This document shows positions 37,975 through 46,793 of a stretch of DNA of 64,000 nt, one piece after another. How positions within the stretch are numbered: position 1 is the first letter of the stretch; the number at the start of each line of letters is the position of its first letter. The DNA is from Desulfobulbaceae bacterium. GTDB taxonomy: Bacteria; Bacteroidota; Ignavibacteria; Kapaibacteriales; UBA2268. The stretch is taken from contig JAGXRP010000033.1 of NCBI GenBank assembly GCA_018335795.1, positions 255,973-319,972 on the forward strand. Direction: 5' to 3'. Below the pieces are notes generated by a model that saw only the letters and a program-made list of their open reading frames with translations, was not told where the DNA came from and ran no database searches. A program made the position numbers and the translations under genes.

Positions 37975-38804
37975 AGTTAAAGATTTATAATATGTCCGGC
38001 GCAGGTAATTTGTTCAATGTAATTGACAATCGCGATTATGCTTTGTCTCAAGAACAAATGGCTCAATTAGTTCCTGAAATAGTCATATTGACCCGAACTG
38101 AGAATTTTTTGAGCGAAGGTGTCATGTTTTTAGATAATTCAATTGAATATGATTTTGTTGTAAATTTCTACAATACTGACGGTACTTCAGGTATGATGTG
38201 TGGCAATGGTGGCAGATGTGCAGTTCGATTTGCAAAAGATTTGAATTTTGTTGCAAAAGACAAAGTTTCATTTTTTATGGCTGGCAATAATTATAAAGCA
38301 AGATTTAAAGATAAAAATATAGTCCTATCAATGCCTGAACCAATCAAAGTCAATACTAAATTTGAATATGATTTTGATGGCGAAATAATTAAGTGCGGAT
38401 TATTCGACGTTGGAAGCGACCATGTTGTAGTAAAAGATACAAATATGGGAATTCATTTCAATGATGATGTGAATTTTATCGAAATTGCCCGCAAAATAAG
38501 ATATGATTTCGGCACCTTCCCACGCGGAGTCAATGTAAATCTGATTTCTGTATCAGACAGCGGGTTGAATATCAAAACTTACGAACGTGGTATCGAACGA
38601 ATAACGGGGGCTTGTGGGACCGGCTCGGTATCAGCGGCGATTTATGCTCATATAGCTGAAAACTTACCACTTCCGATTAAACTCATACCACCGAGCGGCT
38701 CTGAATTGTATGTGAATTTCGTTCATTCCGCAACAAGCAATATCTCCGAAGTCACTTTGGAAGGTGCTGCAGCATTTTTAGATGAAAATGAAATTACTAT
38801 TTAA
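37971..38804 (+). CDS. dapF: Diaminopimelate epimerase
   Basis: 277 residues. Cofactor-independent epimerase interconverting LL- and meso-diaminopimelate for lysine and peptidoglycan. Both catalytic thiols are present in their motifs: Cys in GMMCGNGGRCAVRFA and Cys in ITGACGTGSVSAAIYA. The N-terminal MSGAGNLFNVIDNRD replaces the usual MhGxGNDFVviD: here the Asp after GN is Leu. This is a mild deviation in a loop that lies near the substrate. It overlaps the phosphatase gene by four bases and is followed 17 bases later by an M20 amidohydrolase. If that neighbour acts on N-acyl-diaminopimelate, the pair could work together, but this is inference. Confidence 0.92.
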   Translation: MKLKIYNMSGAGNLFNVIDNRDYALSQEQMAQLVPEIVILTRTENFLSEGVMFLDNSIEYDFVVNFYNTDGTSGMMCGNGGRCAVRFAKDLNFVAKDKVSFFMAGNNYKARFKDKNIVLSMPEPIKVNTKFEYDFDGEIIKCGLFDVGSDHVVVKDTNMGIHFNDDVNFIEIARKIRYDFGTFPRGVNVNLISVSDSGLNIKTYERGIERITGACGTGSVSAAIYAHIAENLPLPIKLIPPSGSELYVNFVHSATSNISEVTLEGAAAFLDENEITI

Positions 38805-38821
38805 TTTAAAGGTTCATTCAA

Positions 38822-40000
38822 ATGGATAATCAAGCAATTTTTGATAAAGCAAATGAAGTATTTGAGAAAGTTGTAGGATTTAGGCGCCACATTCATAAAA
38901 ATCCTGAATTGTCTTTCCAAGAGTATAATACATCGAGTTTTATCAAAAGCATTTTAGATGAATATAAAATTGAATATAGAGCAATTGCAAATACAGGAGT
39001 TGTAGCGACTATTGGTGCAGATAGGTCTAAATGCATCGCATTACGTGCCGATATTGATGCTTTGCCAATTTTAGAAGAAACCGAGCTTGATTTTGCTTCT
39101 GCCAATGAAGGCGTAATGCACGCTTGTGGTCATGATATGCATACTTCGATGTTGCTCGGGACGGCGATAATCTTGAAATCATATGAAGCGGAATTGAATG
39201 GTACTGTTAAATTGCTTTTTCAGCCCGGCGAGGAAGTCCTCCCGGGTGGAGCGACTATGATGATAGTCGAAGGTGTGTTGGAAAATCCCAAAGTTGATGC
39301 AATTTTTGGTCAACATATTTTCCCTGATGCCAAAACAGGGACTATCTCATTTTGTGAAGGGCGTGCATTTGCCTCAACGAATGAAATTTATATTACGATT
39401 CACGGAAAAGGTTCGCATGCTGCTCAACCACATTCAGGAAATGACCCGATATTGACCGCAGCTCATTTGATTCAGCATTTTCAGACCTTAATCAACAAAA
39501 AGCGGAATCCACTTGAGCCCGGAGTGCTTTCGATAACATCGATTAATGGTGGCAACACAACAAACATCTTCCCCGAAAAAGTAGAATTGAAAGGCACTTT
39601 GAGAACTTATAATGAGGATTGGCGACAGGAAATGGTTAAATTAATTGGCGAAACGACAAATGTCATAGCAAGTTTGCATAATTGTACAGCTGAAGTTAAT
39701 ATTGTCACAGGCTATTCGCCGATAGTGAATTCGCCTATTGAAACGCAAAAAGCCAAACAAATTGCAATAAATTTACTTGGTGATGATTATGTTTATGATT
39801 ACGAACCAAGATTATGGGCTGAAGATTTTGCATATTATTTGCAACAAGTTCCGGGCACTTTTTGGTTACTTGGTGTACAGCCTCATGATAAAGACTTTTT
39901 GCCACCATTACACAATAGCAAACTAATACCTGAAGAAAAGGCAATGATTACGGGTATTTCGATGTTTGTCAAAACAGTTTTTGAATATTTCAAAAGCTAA
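38822..40000 (+). CDS. M20 family amidohydrolase (N-acyl-amino acid hydrolase type)
   Basis: 392 residues. Peptidase M20D/amidohydrolase with a two-domain fold: RRHIHKNPELSFQEY at the N-terminus, ADIDALPI, the metal-binding ACGHDMHTSMLLG and PGEEVLPGGATMM, then GQHIFPD and HGKGSHAAQPHSGNDPI (dimerisation-domain His). The C-terminal EDFAYYLQQVPGTFWLLG carries the last metal-site residues. Family members include hippurate hydrolase, indole-acetyl-amino acid hydrolase and N-acetyl-diaminopimelate deacetylase; these cannot be separated by eye. An AAGG precedes the ATG. It lies after dapF and ends two bases before the convergent phosphoesterase gene. Confidence 0.9.
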   Translation: MDNQAIFDKANEVFEKVVGFRRHIHKNPELSFQEYNTSSFIKSILDEYKIEYRAIANTGVVATIGADRSKCIALRADIDALPILEETELDFASANEGVMHACGHDMHTSMLLGTAIILKSYEAELNGTVKLLFQPGEEVLPGGATMMIVEGVLENPKVDAIFGQHIFPDAKTGTISFCEGRAFASTNEIYITIHGKGSHAAQPHSGNDPILTAAHLIQHFQTLINKKRNPLEPGVLSITSINGGNTTNIFPEKVELKGTLRTYNEDWRQEMVKLIGETTNVIASLHNCTAEVNIVTGYSPIVNSPIETQKAKQIAINLLGDDYVYDYEPRLWAEDFAYYLQQVPGTFWLLGVQPHDKDFLPPLHNSKLIPEEKAMITGISMFVKTVFEYFKS

Positions 40001-40002
40001 TA

Positions 40003-41235
40003 TTAAGTCAAAAATTCAGGTGTTTTGAGTGTAAATAATGTGATTTCAGGATTGACCCCCAAACGTATTGGTGGTCCTGACATGCCAATCCCTCGATTTA
40101 CATATAAAAATTGGTCGGAATCGTGGTACAATCCTGCATATTGCTTGTAAGCTAAAGTTACGGGAGAATAATGTTTTCCAATTAAGTCGAATCCGATTTG
40201 TCCACCATGTGTATGCCCTGAAAAAGTAACATCTACATCTCTTTTTCCACGTATTGTCCTATCCCAATTTGTCGGGTCGTGGCATAAAAGTAAAGTTGGG
40301 TCCGTATTATTCAATCCATTAAGGGCTTTGTCAAAATCACCGAATGTTTGGCGACTTCCGTAATTGTCCACTCCGGCAATGTTGATGTTTTTTCCATTGA
40401 TATTTATCACCTTATTTTCGTTATTAAGTAAACGAACGGGCGATTCATCAAAAAACGATAGCAAATATTGATGCTCTTCATTGCTCATATAATGGTCATG
40501 GTTGCCAAGACAAGCGTAAATACCATGTTTGGCTTTCATTTTCTCCATAATATCAAATCCAAAATCCATCTCTTTAGGGTTGAAATTTACGAAATCGCCC
40601 GTAATAAAAATCAAATCCGGTTGGAGATTATTAATCGTAAAGAGAGCATCTAATAATGGTTCACGTGAATAGAATGAACCAAAATGAGTATCAGAAATTT
40701 GAACGATTTTCAATCCAATATGTTCAGGAGATAATTTGATAAGAGGTAAATCTACTCTATGCACTTTGAAATCATATGCTGTGTGGATAATGCCTTTGAA
40801 AGCTGCTAAGAAAGGAATTCCTGCAAAACTCCACGTTACATTCTCTACAAATTTTCTTCTACTTTTTAAGACTGGAATTTCTGATTTTAGAGTTTTTTTC
40901 GTGAATAACATTCTCAGTAACTTGAAAAATGTCTTGATTGTATCCCAGAAGAACATTATTGGAACGATGATGATTTTGGGCAAATACCAAATACTTGTGA
41001 TCATGAATGCAACGTTGATACTTGTGCTTTTCTCATCACCCAAAATTCTGCCAAATGTTACATAGGTGTATAACAATAGCATCAAGATTGATAATGTTAG
41101 TGGGATTTTGAAATAGAGACTATTCCATTGACGAATTGCAACTAATTTTTTCCATTTGATTAAGAAATAGCTGTCAAAAGCAACAAAAATCAATAATATT
41201 ACAGAAACAAAAATTAAAATGGAGGTTTGACTCAT
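40003..41235 (-). CDS. Membrane-anchored metallophosphoesterase (YkuE/YaeI-like)
   Basis: 410 residues. Three or four membrane segments in the first ~105 residues (for example ILIFVSVILLIFVAFDSYF and IPLTLSILMLLLYTYVTF), another near the linker (TWSFAGIPFLAAFKG), then a calcineurin-like phosphoesterase domain. All metal-site motifs are present: ISDTHFGS, TGDFVNFN, LGNHDHY, LCHDPTNW and SGHTHGGQIG, then YVNRGIGMSG near the end. Relatives act on UDP-2,3-diacylglucosamine or phospholipids near the membrane; the substrate here is unknown. Divergent from the redoxin gene, convergent with the M20 gene. Confidence 0.88.
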   Translation of the reverse strand: MSQTSILIFVSVILLIFVAFDSYFLIKWKKLVAIRQWNSLYFKIPLTLSILMLLLYTYVTFGRILGDEKSTSINVAFMITSIWYLPKIIIVPIMFFWDTIKTFFKLLRMLFTKKTLKSEIPVLKSRRKFVENVTWSFAGIPFLAAFKGIIHTAYDFKVHRVDLPLIKLSPEHIGLKIVQISDTHFGSFYSREPLLDALFTINNLQPDLIFITGDFVNFNPKEMDFGFDIMEKMKAKHGIYACLGNHDHYMSNEEHQYLLSFFDESPVRLLNNENKVININGKNINIAGVDNYGSRQTFGDFDKALNGLNNTDPTLLLCHDPTNWDRTIRGKRDVDVTFSGHTHGGQIGFDLIGKHYSPVTLAYKQYAGLYHDSDQFLYVNRGIGMSGPPIRLGVNPEITLFTLKTPEFLT

Positions 41236-41320
41236 CTTCTCTATGCAATTAATAATAAGGATATTACGTTACAATAAGACGAAGATATGCTTAAAATGTT
41301 TACAAAAAATTGAGGATAAT

Positions 41321-41878
41321 ATGGCAAGAACCGAATCTCTAAATTTACCAATGGGCTTTAAAGCTCCGGATTTCGATTTATGGAATCCAAAACTGCATAA
41401 AAAACAAACTTTGCAAGAATTAAAGTCACCAAAGGCAACTATTGTAATGTTTATTTGCAATCATTGCCCCTTTGTAATTCATATAGCCGATAAACTTTCC
41501 GAACTTTCAAGCAAATTCATTTCAAATGGTGTTTCAGTCATTGGAATCAACTCTAATGATGTGATTAACTATACTGCCGATTCGCCGGAAAATATGGTAA
41601 TTACAGCCGAAAAATATGGCTTTGAGTTCGCATATTTGTATGATGAAACACAAGAAATTGCCAAAGCTTACAAAGCAGTTTGTACGCCTGATATTTACGT
41701 TTTTGATTCGGAACTGAAGTTGCGCTATCACGGGCAATTCGATGCATCGCGACCGGGTAATGATGTTCCTGTGACTGGCATAGACTTATCAAACGCTGTT
41801 GATGCAGTTTTATCTGGCAATTATGAAATTGAAATGCAAATACCAAGTATAGGATGCAACATCAAGTGGAAGGCGTAA
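41321..41878 (+). CDS. Thioredoxin-fold protein, AhpC/redoxin family
   Basis: 185 residues from ATG 41321, preceded by GAGG; an earlier start at 41243 is unlikely because it adds a non-homologous 26 residues. Thioredoxin-fold with GFKAPDFDLWNPKLHKKQTL, the redox motif ICNHCPFVIHI (a CxxC of the form C-N-H-C), YGFEFAYLYDETQEIAKAY, the cis-Pro loop CTPDIYVFD and C-terminal PSIGCNIKWK. This subgroup is annotated as thioredoxin family protein in many Bacteroidota. A peroxidase or thiol-oxidoreductase role is likely but not proven. No signal peptide, so cytoplasmic. Monocistronic and divergent from the phosphoesterase. Confidence 0.9.
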   Translation: MARTESLNLPMGFKAPDFDLWNPKLHKKQTLQELKSPKATIVMFICNHCPFVIHIADKLSELSSKFISNGVSVIGINSNDVINYTADSPENMVITAEKYGFEFAYLYDETQEIAKAYKAVCTPDIYVFDSELKLRYHGQFDASRPGNDVPVTGIDLSNAVDAVLSGNYEIEMQIPSIGCNIKWKA

Positions 41879-41922
41879 GCCATTACAATTAAATAATATA
41901 AGCTCATGGTGCGAATGGCAAA

Positions 41923-42171
41923 CTATAATAATTTGTGAGTCCCATCGCAAAAGGCGTTCTTTTCAGAACGTTTGCAACCGCAAATTGAATAGACTTTCTT
42001 TTCAGTGATTTCAAACACAACGGGTTCAAACTCAGTACCTATATGAGAATCATCGCAAAAGGGTTGATTTTCGGACTTGCCACAGGCACACCATAAGTAT
42101 TCACCGGGTTCGAGTTCGATTTTGTAAGAATGCTTTTGTGGCATCAAAGGTTCAAACATTATTTTTTCCAT
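41923..42171 (-). CDS. CDGSH iron-sulfur domain protein with two CDGSH motifs
   Basis: 82 residues. Two copies of the [2Fe-2S]-binding C-x-C-x(n)-C-D-x-x-H pattern: CACGKSENQPFCDDSH (first; the CDDSH variant) and CGCKRSEKNAFCDGTH (second; CDGTH). Each binds one redox-active 2Fe-2S cluster through three Cys and one His. The function of bacterial members is unsettled; electron transfer or cluster transfer is proposed. It follows argS by ten bases on the same strand and probably shares its transcript. The size is typical for the tandem MitoNEET-like bacterial form. Confidence 0.92.
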   Translation of the reverse strand: MEKIMFEPLMPQKHSYKIELEPGEYLWCACGKSENQPFCDDSHIGTEFEPVVFEITEKKVYSICGCKRSEKNAFCDGTHKLL

Positions 42172-42181
42172 TTATTTAATA

Positions 42182-43816
42182 TTACATCCTGTCGGGTGCT
42201 GAAATTCCAAGTATCTTAAGTCCGTTTTTGATTACTTGCTTGGTCATTTTTGCTAATTCCAATCGGGCATTCATGATGTCATTTGCAGTATTCAAAATTC
42301 TACATTCATGATAAAAGACATGGAATGCCGAAGAAACTTCACGCAGATATTCAGCTAAAAGTTGTGGTTCAAATTTAGCCGCCGCCGCAATTACAATTTC
42401 AGGGAATCGGAGAAGCTCTTTGATTAGCTTTTGTTCCGCTTCGTGTGTTAAGAGTTCGTATCTAATCTCGCAATCTGCGATAACTTCCGCTTTGTCAATA
42501 ATTGATGTGATACGTGCATGTGCATACTGCAAATAGAACACAGGATTTTTCTCGCTTTGTTCCTTCGCAAGGGATAAATCGAACTCAAGGTGGGTTGAAA
42601 TGCCCCGCATGATGAAGAAAAACCGTACAACGTCTTCGCCGACTTCATCAAGAAGCTCGTCTAAAGTATAGCTTTTGCCTGTACGTTTAGACATTTTGAC
42701 TTGTTCGCCATTTTCAGTGAGAGTCACAAATTGGTGAATAAGTACTTTAATTTTTTCGTTATCAAAGCCTAAAGCCTTTACACCTGCCAGAACATCGGGA
42801 ACAGTTGCGATATGGTCGGCGCCGAATACATCAACAATCAAATCATATCCGCGAAGGAATTTCTCGCGGTGATAGGCAATATCCGGCAATCTGTAAGTGG
42901 GTTCGCCTGTTGATTTTACTATGACTCTATCATTCTCGAGACCAAGTTCAGTAAATTTGAGCCATAAAGCGCCATCTTTTTCATAAGCTAAATCTTTACT
43001 TTTAAATTCGGCGACTACTTCTTCGATTTTACCGTCGGTATATAAACTATCTTCATTGAAGAATACATCTTGTCTAATTTTCAATCTTTCAAGTGTATTT
43101 ATAATTTGCTCGAAGCACCATTCTTCACCGCGTTTACGGCATATTTTTAAATCGTCTTCAGTCCCTAAAGCGAGCGAATCTCCAAGTTCGGAGGCCAATA
43201 CTTTTGCAATATCAGTAATGTACAAACCATGGTAACCATCATCAGGGAAAGGATAATCGGTGTCTTTGATTATTTGCATATATCGAGCATAGATAGATTT
43301 CCCGAGATTGCTCATTTGGTTACCGGCATTATTGAAATAATATTCGCGAGTAACTTCATTTCCGGTCCATTCGTACAAATTAGCAACAGTATCCCCTATT
43401 ACGGCATTTCTGCCGTGACCGAGATGTAGTAACCCTGTTGGATTTGCACTAACGTATTCGATATTGATTTTTTTCGGTGATTCTAACTTGATTTTGCCGT
43501 AATCATCTCGGATTTCAGCGATTTGACTAAAACATGAAGTAATGAATTTCGGAGTAAATTTGATATTGATGAATCCCGGACCCGCAATGTCAACACGTTC
43601 GATGAATTGAAAGTCATACTCGAGATTGGCAATAACTTTTTCGGCTAATTGACGCGGATTCATACCCAATTGTTTGGCAAATTGCATCGCAACATTGCAA
43701 GACAAATCGCCATGTTCAGGGTTTTTGGGAATATCTATTATGATATCACCCGAAATCTCCAAACCCATTTTTAAAATAGCATTATTGAATATTTCTTTGA
43801 GATAAATTTTTAACAT
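42182..43816 (-). CDS. argS: Arginyl-tRNA synthetase
   Basis: 544 residues, class I synthetase. An N-terminal additional domain (about 1-100) precedes NPTGLLHLGHGRNAVIGD, containing the HIGH-equivalent HLGH. The Rossmann core follows, then the KMSKR loop (EQVKMSKRTGKSYTL) and the helical anticodon-binding DALR domain with FYLQYAHARI and the C-terminal GLKILGISAPDRM. It charges tRNA(Arg) and, uniquely for class I, needs the tRNA to activate the amino acid. It begins one base after the rsfS stop. The KMSKR motif is intact, unlike some ArgRS that lack the second Lys. Confidence 0.96.
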   Translation of the reverse strand: MLKIYLKEIFNNAILKMGLEISGDIIIDIPKNPEHGDLSCNVAMQFAKQLGMNPRQLAEKVIANLEYDFQFIERVDIAGPGFINIKFTPKFITSCFSQIAEIRDDYGKIKLESPKKINIEYVSANPTGLLHLGHGRNAVIGDTVANLYEWTGNEVTREYYFNNAGNQMSNLGKSIYARYMQIIKDTDYPFPDDGYHGLYITDIAKVLASELGDSLALGTEDDLKICRKRGEEWCFEQIINTLERLKIRQDVFFNEDSLYTDGKIEEVVAEFKSKDLAYEKDGALWLKFTELGLENDRVIVKSTGEPTYRLPDIAYHREKFLRGYDLIVDVFGADHIATVPDVLAGVKALGFDNEKIKVLIHQFVTLTENGEQVKMSKRTGKSYTLDELLDEVGEDVVRFFFIMRGISTHLEFDLSLAKEQSEKNPVFYLQYAHARITSIIDKAEVIADCEIRYELLTHEAEQKLIKELLRFPEIVIAAAAKFEPQLLAEYLREVSSAFHVFYHECRILNTANDIMNARLELAKMTKQVIKNGLKILGISAPDRM

Positions 43817-43817
43817 T

Positions 43818-44252
43818 CTAATCTAAGACCTTCTCTCTTATTACGCTTAACAAATCAGCTTTTTTCAATGCACGAAGTTCGCCGTCATCATTCATTTTCG
43901 CAAACGAAGCGTCGCCCCAAAGTTTTTCGAGTTTGTAGTAGTTGCGAGATTGAGAAATCATAACATGGCATACAACATCGAAGAAATCAAGGATAACCCA
44001 TTCTTTGGAATTCATTCCTTCAATTGCGGGTTTTGCAAATCCAAAATCTCTAATCGTTCTGTTGATGGCATTTACTACAGCATCAACTTGCACATCGCTA
44101 TCGCAAGTGCAAATCACAAAAAAGTCAGATGGTGCTGTATCAATTTCGGAGAGATTCATTATTAAAATATCATGGGCGAGCTTACTGTCTGCAATTTTAG
44201 CACATAGTGTAGCTAAGCCTTTTGAAGTACGAGGTTTACCAAATTTTGACAA
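43818..44252 (-). CDS. rsfS: Ribosome silencing factor
   Basis: 144 residues from a TTG start (44252). RsfS (Iojap/DUF143) binds uL14 on the 50S subunit and blocks subunit joining when nutrients are low. Hallmarks: AHDILIMNLSEIDTAPSDFFVICTC at about 25-50, the IEGMNSKEWVILDFFDVVCHVM block and YYKLEKLWGDA near the C-terminus, matching the family's Y-x-LE-x-LW-x-DA ending. A ~20-residue extension follows. It heads a short operon with argS and the CDGSH gene. No ATG start is available upstream in frame near the family N-terminus. Confidence 0.92.
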   Translation of the reverse strand: MSKFGKPRTSKGLATLCAKIADSKLAHDILIMNLSEIDTAPSDFFVICTCDSDVQVDAVVNAINRTIRDFGFAKPAIEGMNSKEWVILDFFDVVCHVMISQSRNYYKLEKLWGDASFAKMNDDGELRALKKADLLSVIREKVLD

Positions 44253-44310
44253 ATGACCGTTTAAAATAGTTGAACATAATCAATATGACGTTTCTTGAAT
44301 GTATAAAATT

Positions 44311-44757
44311 TTATTTGAATGGCTTGAGTAATGCAAAATCCTTACCGAGAATAATTGATGACCTGAGAAACAAACTTGAATCAATTTGAGAAGTAATGAG
44401 TGAATCAGTTATACCAACTGCATAAGCAACTTTGTATGCCGAGTTAATATCACCCAATCTATCAATGATAATGCTTTTATCAAGATTTTCGGAATAATTA
44501 CCGATTTCGACTACATCAAATCCGCGTCCTCTCAAATACTCTTTAGCGCGTGCTGCCAAACCGGCTTCCCCCGATGCATTCAAAATATTGATTTGAATTA
44601 CTTCTTGCTTGTTGCTTTTCAAATCCTCAGATAAAGACGCCGAAACTGGCGGAGATATAAAGACTCTGTCAATAAATGAGCTTAACAATAACGCAACCGC
44701 ACCTGTCAGGACAAAAATTATTGCCAAATTAAGATATTTTACTATATTTCCGAACAT
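44311..44757 (-). CDS. LytR C-terminal domain protein (membrane-anchored)
   Basis: 148 residues: a single N-terminal membrane segment (IIFVLTGAVALLLSSFI), then an extracytoplasmic domain containing IQINILNASGEAGLAARAKEYL-type sequence, which is the LytR_C fold (also seen alone in small envelope proteins). The rest is RGRGFDVVEIGNYSENLDKSIIIDRLGD. The catalytic LytR-CpsA-Psr domain is absent, so this is a stand-alone accessory domain. It lies upstream of rsfS with a 58-base gap and divergent from guanine deaminase. Likely in the cell envelope; partner unknown. Confidence 0.82.
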   Translation of the reverse strand: MFGNIVKYLNLAIIFVLTGAVALLLSSFIDRVFISPPVSASLSEDLKSNKQEVIQINILNASGEAGLAARAKEYLRGRGFDVVEIGNYSENLDKSIIIDRLGDINSAYKVAYAVGITDSLITSQIDSSLFLRSSIILGKDFALLKPFK

Positions 44758-44821
44758 ATTTGAAATTTACTTTTAATTTTACATATCAATCACTTTAATC
44801 AAAATCTATGCCGAGAATGAA

Positions 44822-46099
44822 ATGAAAACAATCTTAAGAAGTAATTTTTTAAATCCGGTGAATCATGATGTTTGTGATTTTTTGCCTGATTATTGCTTGA
44901 CAATTGATGAGCAAGGGAAAATAGTATCCATTGAACCTTTTGCCCTTACTTCGATTAACGAAAATGATAGATTGATTGAATTGAACAATTGTGTTATAAC
45001 GCCGGGTTTAATTGATTTACATTCTCACCTTCCGCAGTATAGTGCAATCGGTATCGGAAAGGGAACATTGCTATCATGGTTAAGCAATTACATTATTCCA
45101 CTGGAATCAAAATTCTCAAATGAAAAATTTGCTCACGAACAATCTGTTGCTTTTTTCACAGAGGCGTTATTATATGGGACAACTACGATTGTGACCTATT
45201 GCTCAATTCACAGAAATTCCACATCAATTGCATTTGAAACTGCAGCAGCTCTTGGTATAAGAGCTTTCATAGGTAATTCCTTGATTGATTTACCAAATGG
45301 ACCAGGCTACTTCATACCGCTCGAGACTATTAAATCGGACATTGAGTATTTGCTGAAGAAATATCATCTCACAAATTCAGATAAGTTGAGCTACATTGTC
45401 TCACCACGTTACGCAGGAAGTTGCACAAAAGAGCTGATGAACTATTGCGCAAATTTTGCAAAAATGAATGATTTGTTTATTCAGACCCACTTGGCTGAAA
45501 ATAAGTCCGAACTTGAGTTAATGAAAAAATTGCACCCTGAGTTTGATAACTACACAGGAATTTACGCCAAAACTGGACTGCTGACTGATAAAACTTTTCT
45601 TGCTCATTGTATTTACTTAGACCAATCAGAACTCGCGATGATACAAAAGGCAGGAAGTATCGTTTGCCACTGCCCTACATCGAATCGTTATTTGTCGAGT
45701 GGAATCATGCCTTTGGTGAATTACCAAAAAATTGGTCTGAGAATCGGACTTGGAACTGATGTCGCTGCAGGATATTCATTATCATTGTTAAATGAAGCGA
45801 AGGAAGCCATTGAAACATCTAAAAGTTACGGTATTTCAAATGATAGAAATGGAAACGATATTTCGGCTACTTATGCTTTTTATTTGAGTACTAAAGGTGC
45901 TGCGGAAAATTTGAAAATGTCTGATAAAGTTGGTTCAATTCAAATTGGATTAGATGCAGATTTAGCGATTTTTGAAATGGATTGTAGTCATGAATCACCC
46001 ATTGCAGAAGATATTCTAAGAACTTTGATTTATAAGAAATTCAACCAAACTGCAAAAGCTGTAATGATTGAAGGAGAATGTGTTTCCGGGACGCTTTAA
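44822..46099 (+). CDS. guaD: Guanine deaminase (amidohydrolase superfamily)
   Basis: 425 residues. TIM-barrel amidohydrolase: the N-terminal beta-sandwich is followed by PGLIDLHSHLPQYSAIG, containing the HxH zinc ligands (about residue 66). Then come WLSNYIIPLESKF, QTHLAENKSEL, FLAHCIYLDQSE, CPTSNRYLSSGIMPL and GTDVAAGYSLSLL with the metal Asp. The order and the H-x-PQ plus S-N-x-x-L-x-SG motifs match guanine deaminase, which converts guanine to xanthine. Related chlorohydrolases cannot be fully excluded. It reads against the sigma factor gene, with a four-base tail overlap and no visible terminator. Confidence 0.85.
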   Translation: MKTILRSNFLNPVNHDVCDFLPDYCLTIDEQGKIVSIEPFALTSINENDRLIELNNCVITPGLIDLHSHLPQYSAIGIGKGTLLSWLSNYIIPLESKFSNEKFAHEQSVAFFTEALLYGTTTIVTYCSIHRNSTSIAFETAAALGIRAFIGNSLIDLPNGPGYFIPLETIKSDIEYLLKKYHLTNSDKLSYIVSPRYAGSCTKELMNYCANFAKMNDLFIQTHLAENKSELELMKKLHPEFDNYTGIYAKTGLLTDKTFLAHCIYLDQSELAMIQKAGSIVCHCPTSNRYLSSGIMPLVNYQKIGLRIGLGTDVAAGYSLSLLNEAKEAIETSKSYGISNDRNGNDISATYAFYLSTKGAAENLKMSDKVGSIQIGLDADLAIFEMDCSHESPIAEDILRTLIYKKFNQTAKAVMIEGECVSGTL

Positions 46100-46713
46100 A
46101 ATTCGCTAAAAAGTGATTTTTTTTGCTTAAGAGTCGAAAGCAATATCTTCCTTGCTCTGAATAGGTGAGCTTTTACCGTACCGAGAGGCATATTAAGCAT
46201 TTTGGAAATCTCGGAATATTCCATCTCATCTTCGTGTCGCATTTTGATTATAACCTTATAATTATCCGGTAACCCGTCAATTGCATCTTCGACAGCTTTT
46301 TTGCGTTCATTCAGCATATAAGCTAATTCGGGAGTATTATCTTCGTCGGGAATGTCGAGGAATTGCTCTTCATCGCCCGCTTTAGTTATTGGCTGGTCTA
46401 TGGATACAAAATTGAATCGTTTGCGTCGCATGAAATCAATACAAGTGTTAGAAGCAATTCTGTAAATCCAAGAAGAAAATGAGAATCCTTCCTTAAAACT
46501 TGGTAAGGCTTTATAGGCTTTGATGAAGGTTTCTTGAGTCAAATCATCAATATCATCTTCGTCACGAATCATCTTGCGAATGAGTGCTTTTACAACACGA
46601 GAATATTTAGAGACGAGCTTGCTGTACAAGTTACTGTCTCCTGCAAGTATTTGCGTTATAATCGCAAAATCTTCAACTAAATCGTTTGTATTATTCTGAT
46701 TGTTAAAATTCAT
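46096..46713 (-). CDS. ECF-type RNA polymerase sigma factor
   Basis: 205 residues. Region 2 (about 25-95) includes DDIDDLTQETFIKAYKALPSF and FSSWIYRIASNTCIDFMRRKR (-10 recognition and core binding). Region 4 (about 140-195) includes LPDNYKVIIKMRHEDEMEYSEISKML and the helix-turn-helix MPLGTVKAHLFRARKIL. The group is the RpoE/SigW-like ECF family common in Bacteroidota. No anti-sigma factor gene follows; the next gene downstream is convergent guaD. It lies 80 bases after the histidine kinase on the same strand and may be a separate transcript. Target promoters unknown. Confidence 0.92.
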   Translation of the reverse strand: MNFNNQNNTNDLVEDFAIITQILAGDSNLYSKLVSKYSRVVKALIRKMIRDEDDIDDLTQETFIKAYKALPSFKEGFSFSSWIYRIASNTCIDFMRRKRFNFVSIDQPITKAGDEEQFLDIPDEDNTPELAYMLNERKKAVEDAIDGLPDNYKVIIKMRHEDEMEYSEISKMLNMPLGTVKAHLFRARKILLSTLKQKKSLFSEF

Positions 46714-46793
46714 TCTACCAATTTGACAAATTAATCAAACGAAAATAAGGAATTTGGATTAATTAGGGAAATCTAATCTTACAATCATTACAA

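Noticed and set aside
41893-41922. Possible bidirectional terminator between the redoxin and CDGSH genes
   Set aside because: No stem of useful length found in the 44-base gap.
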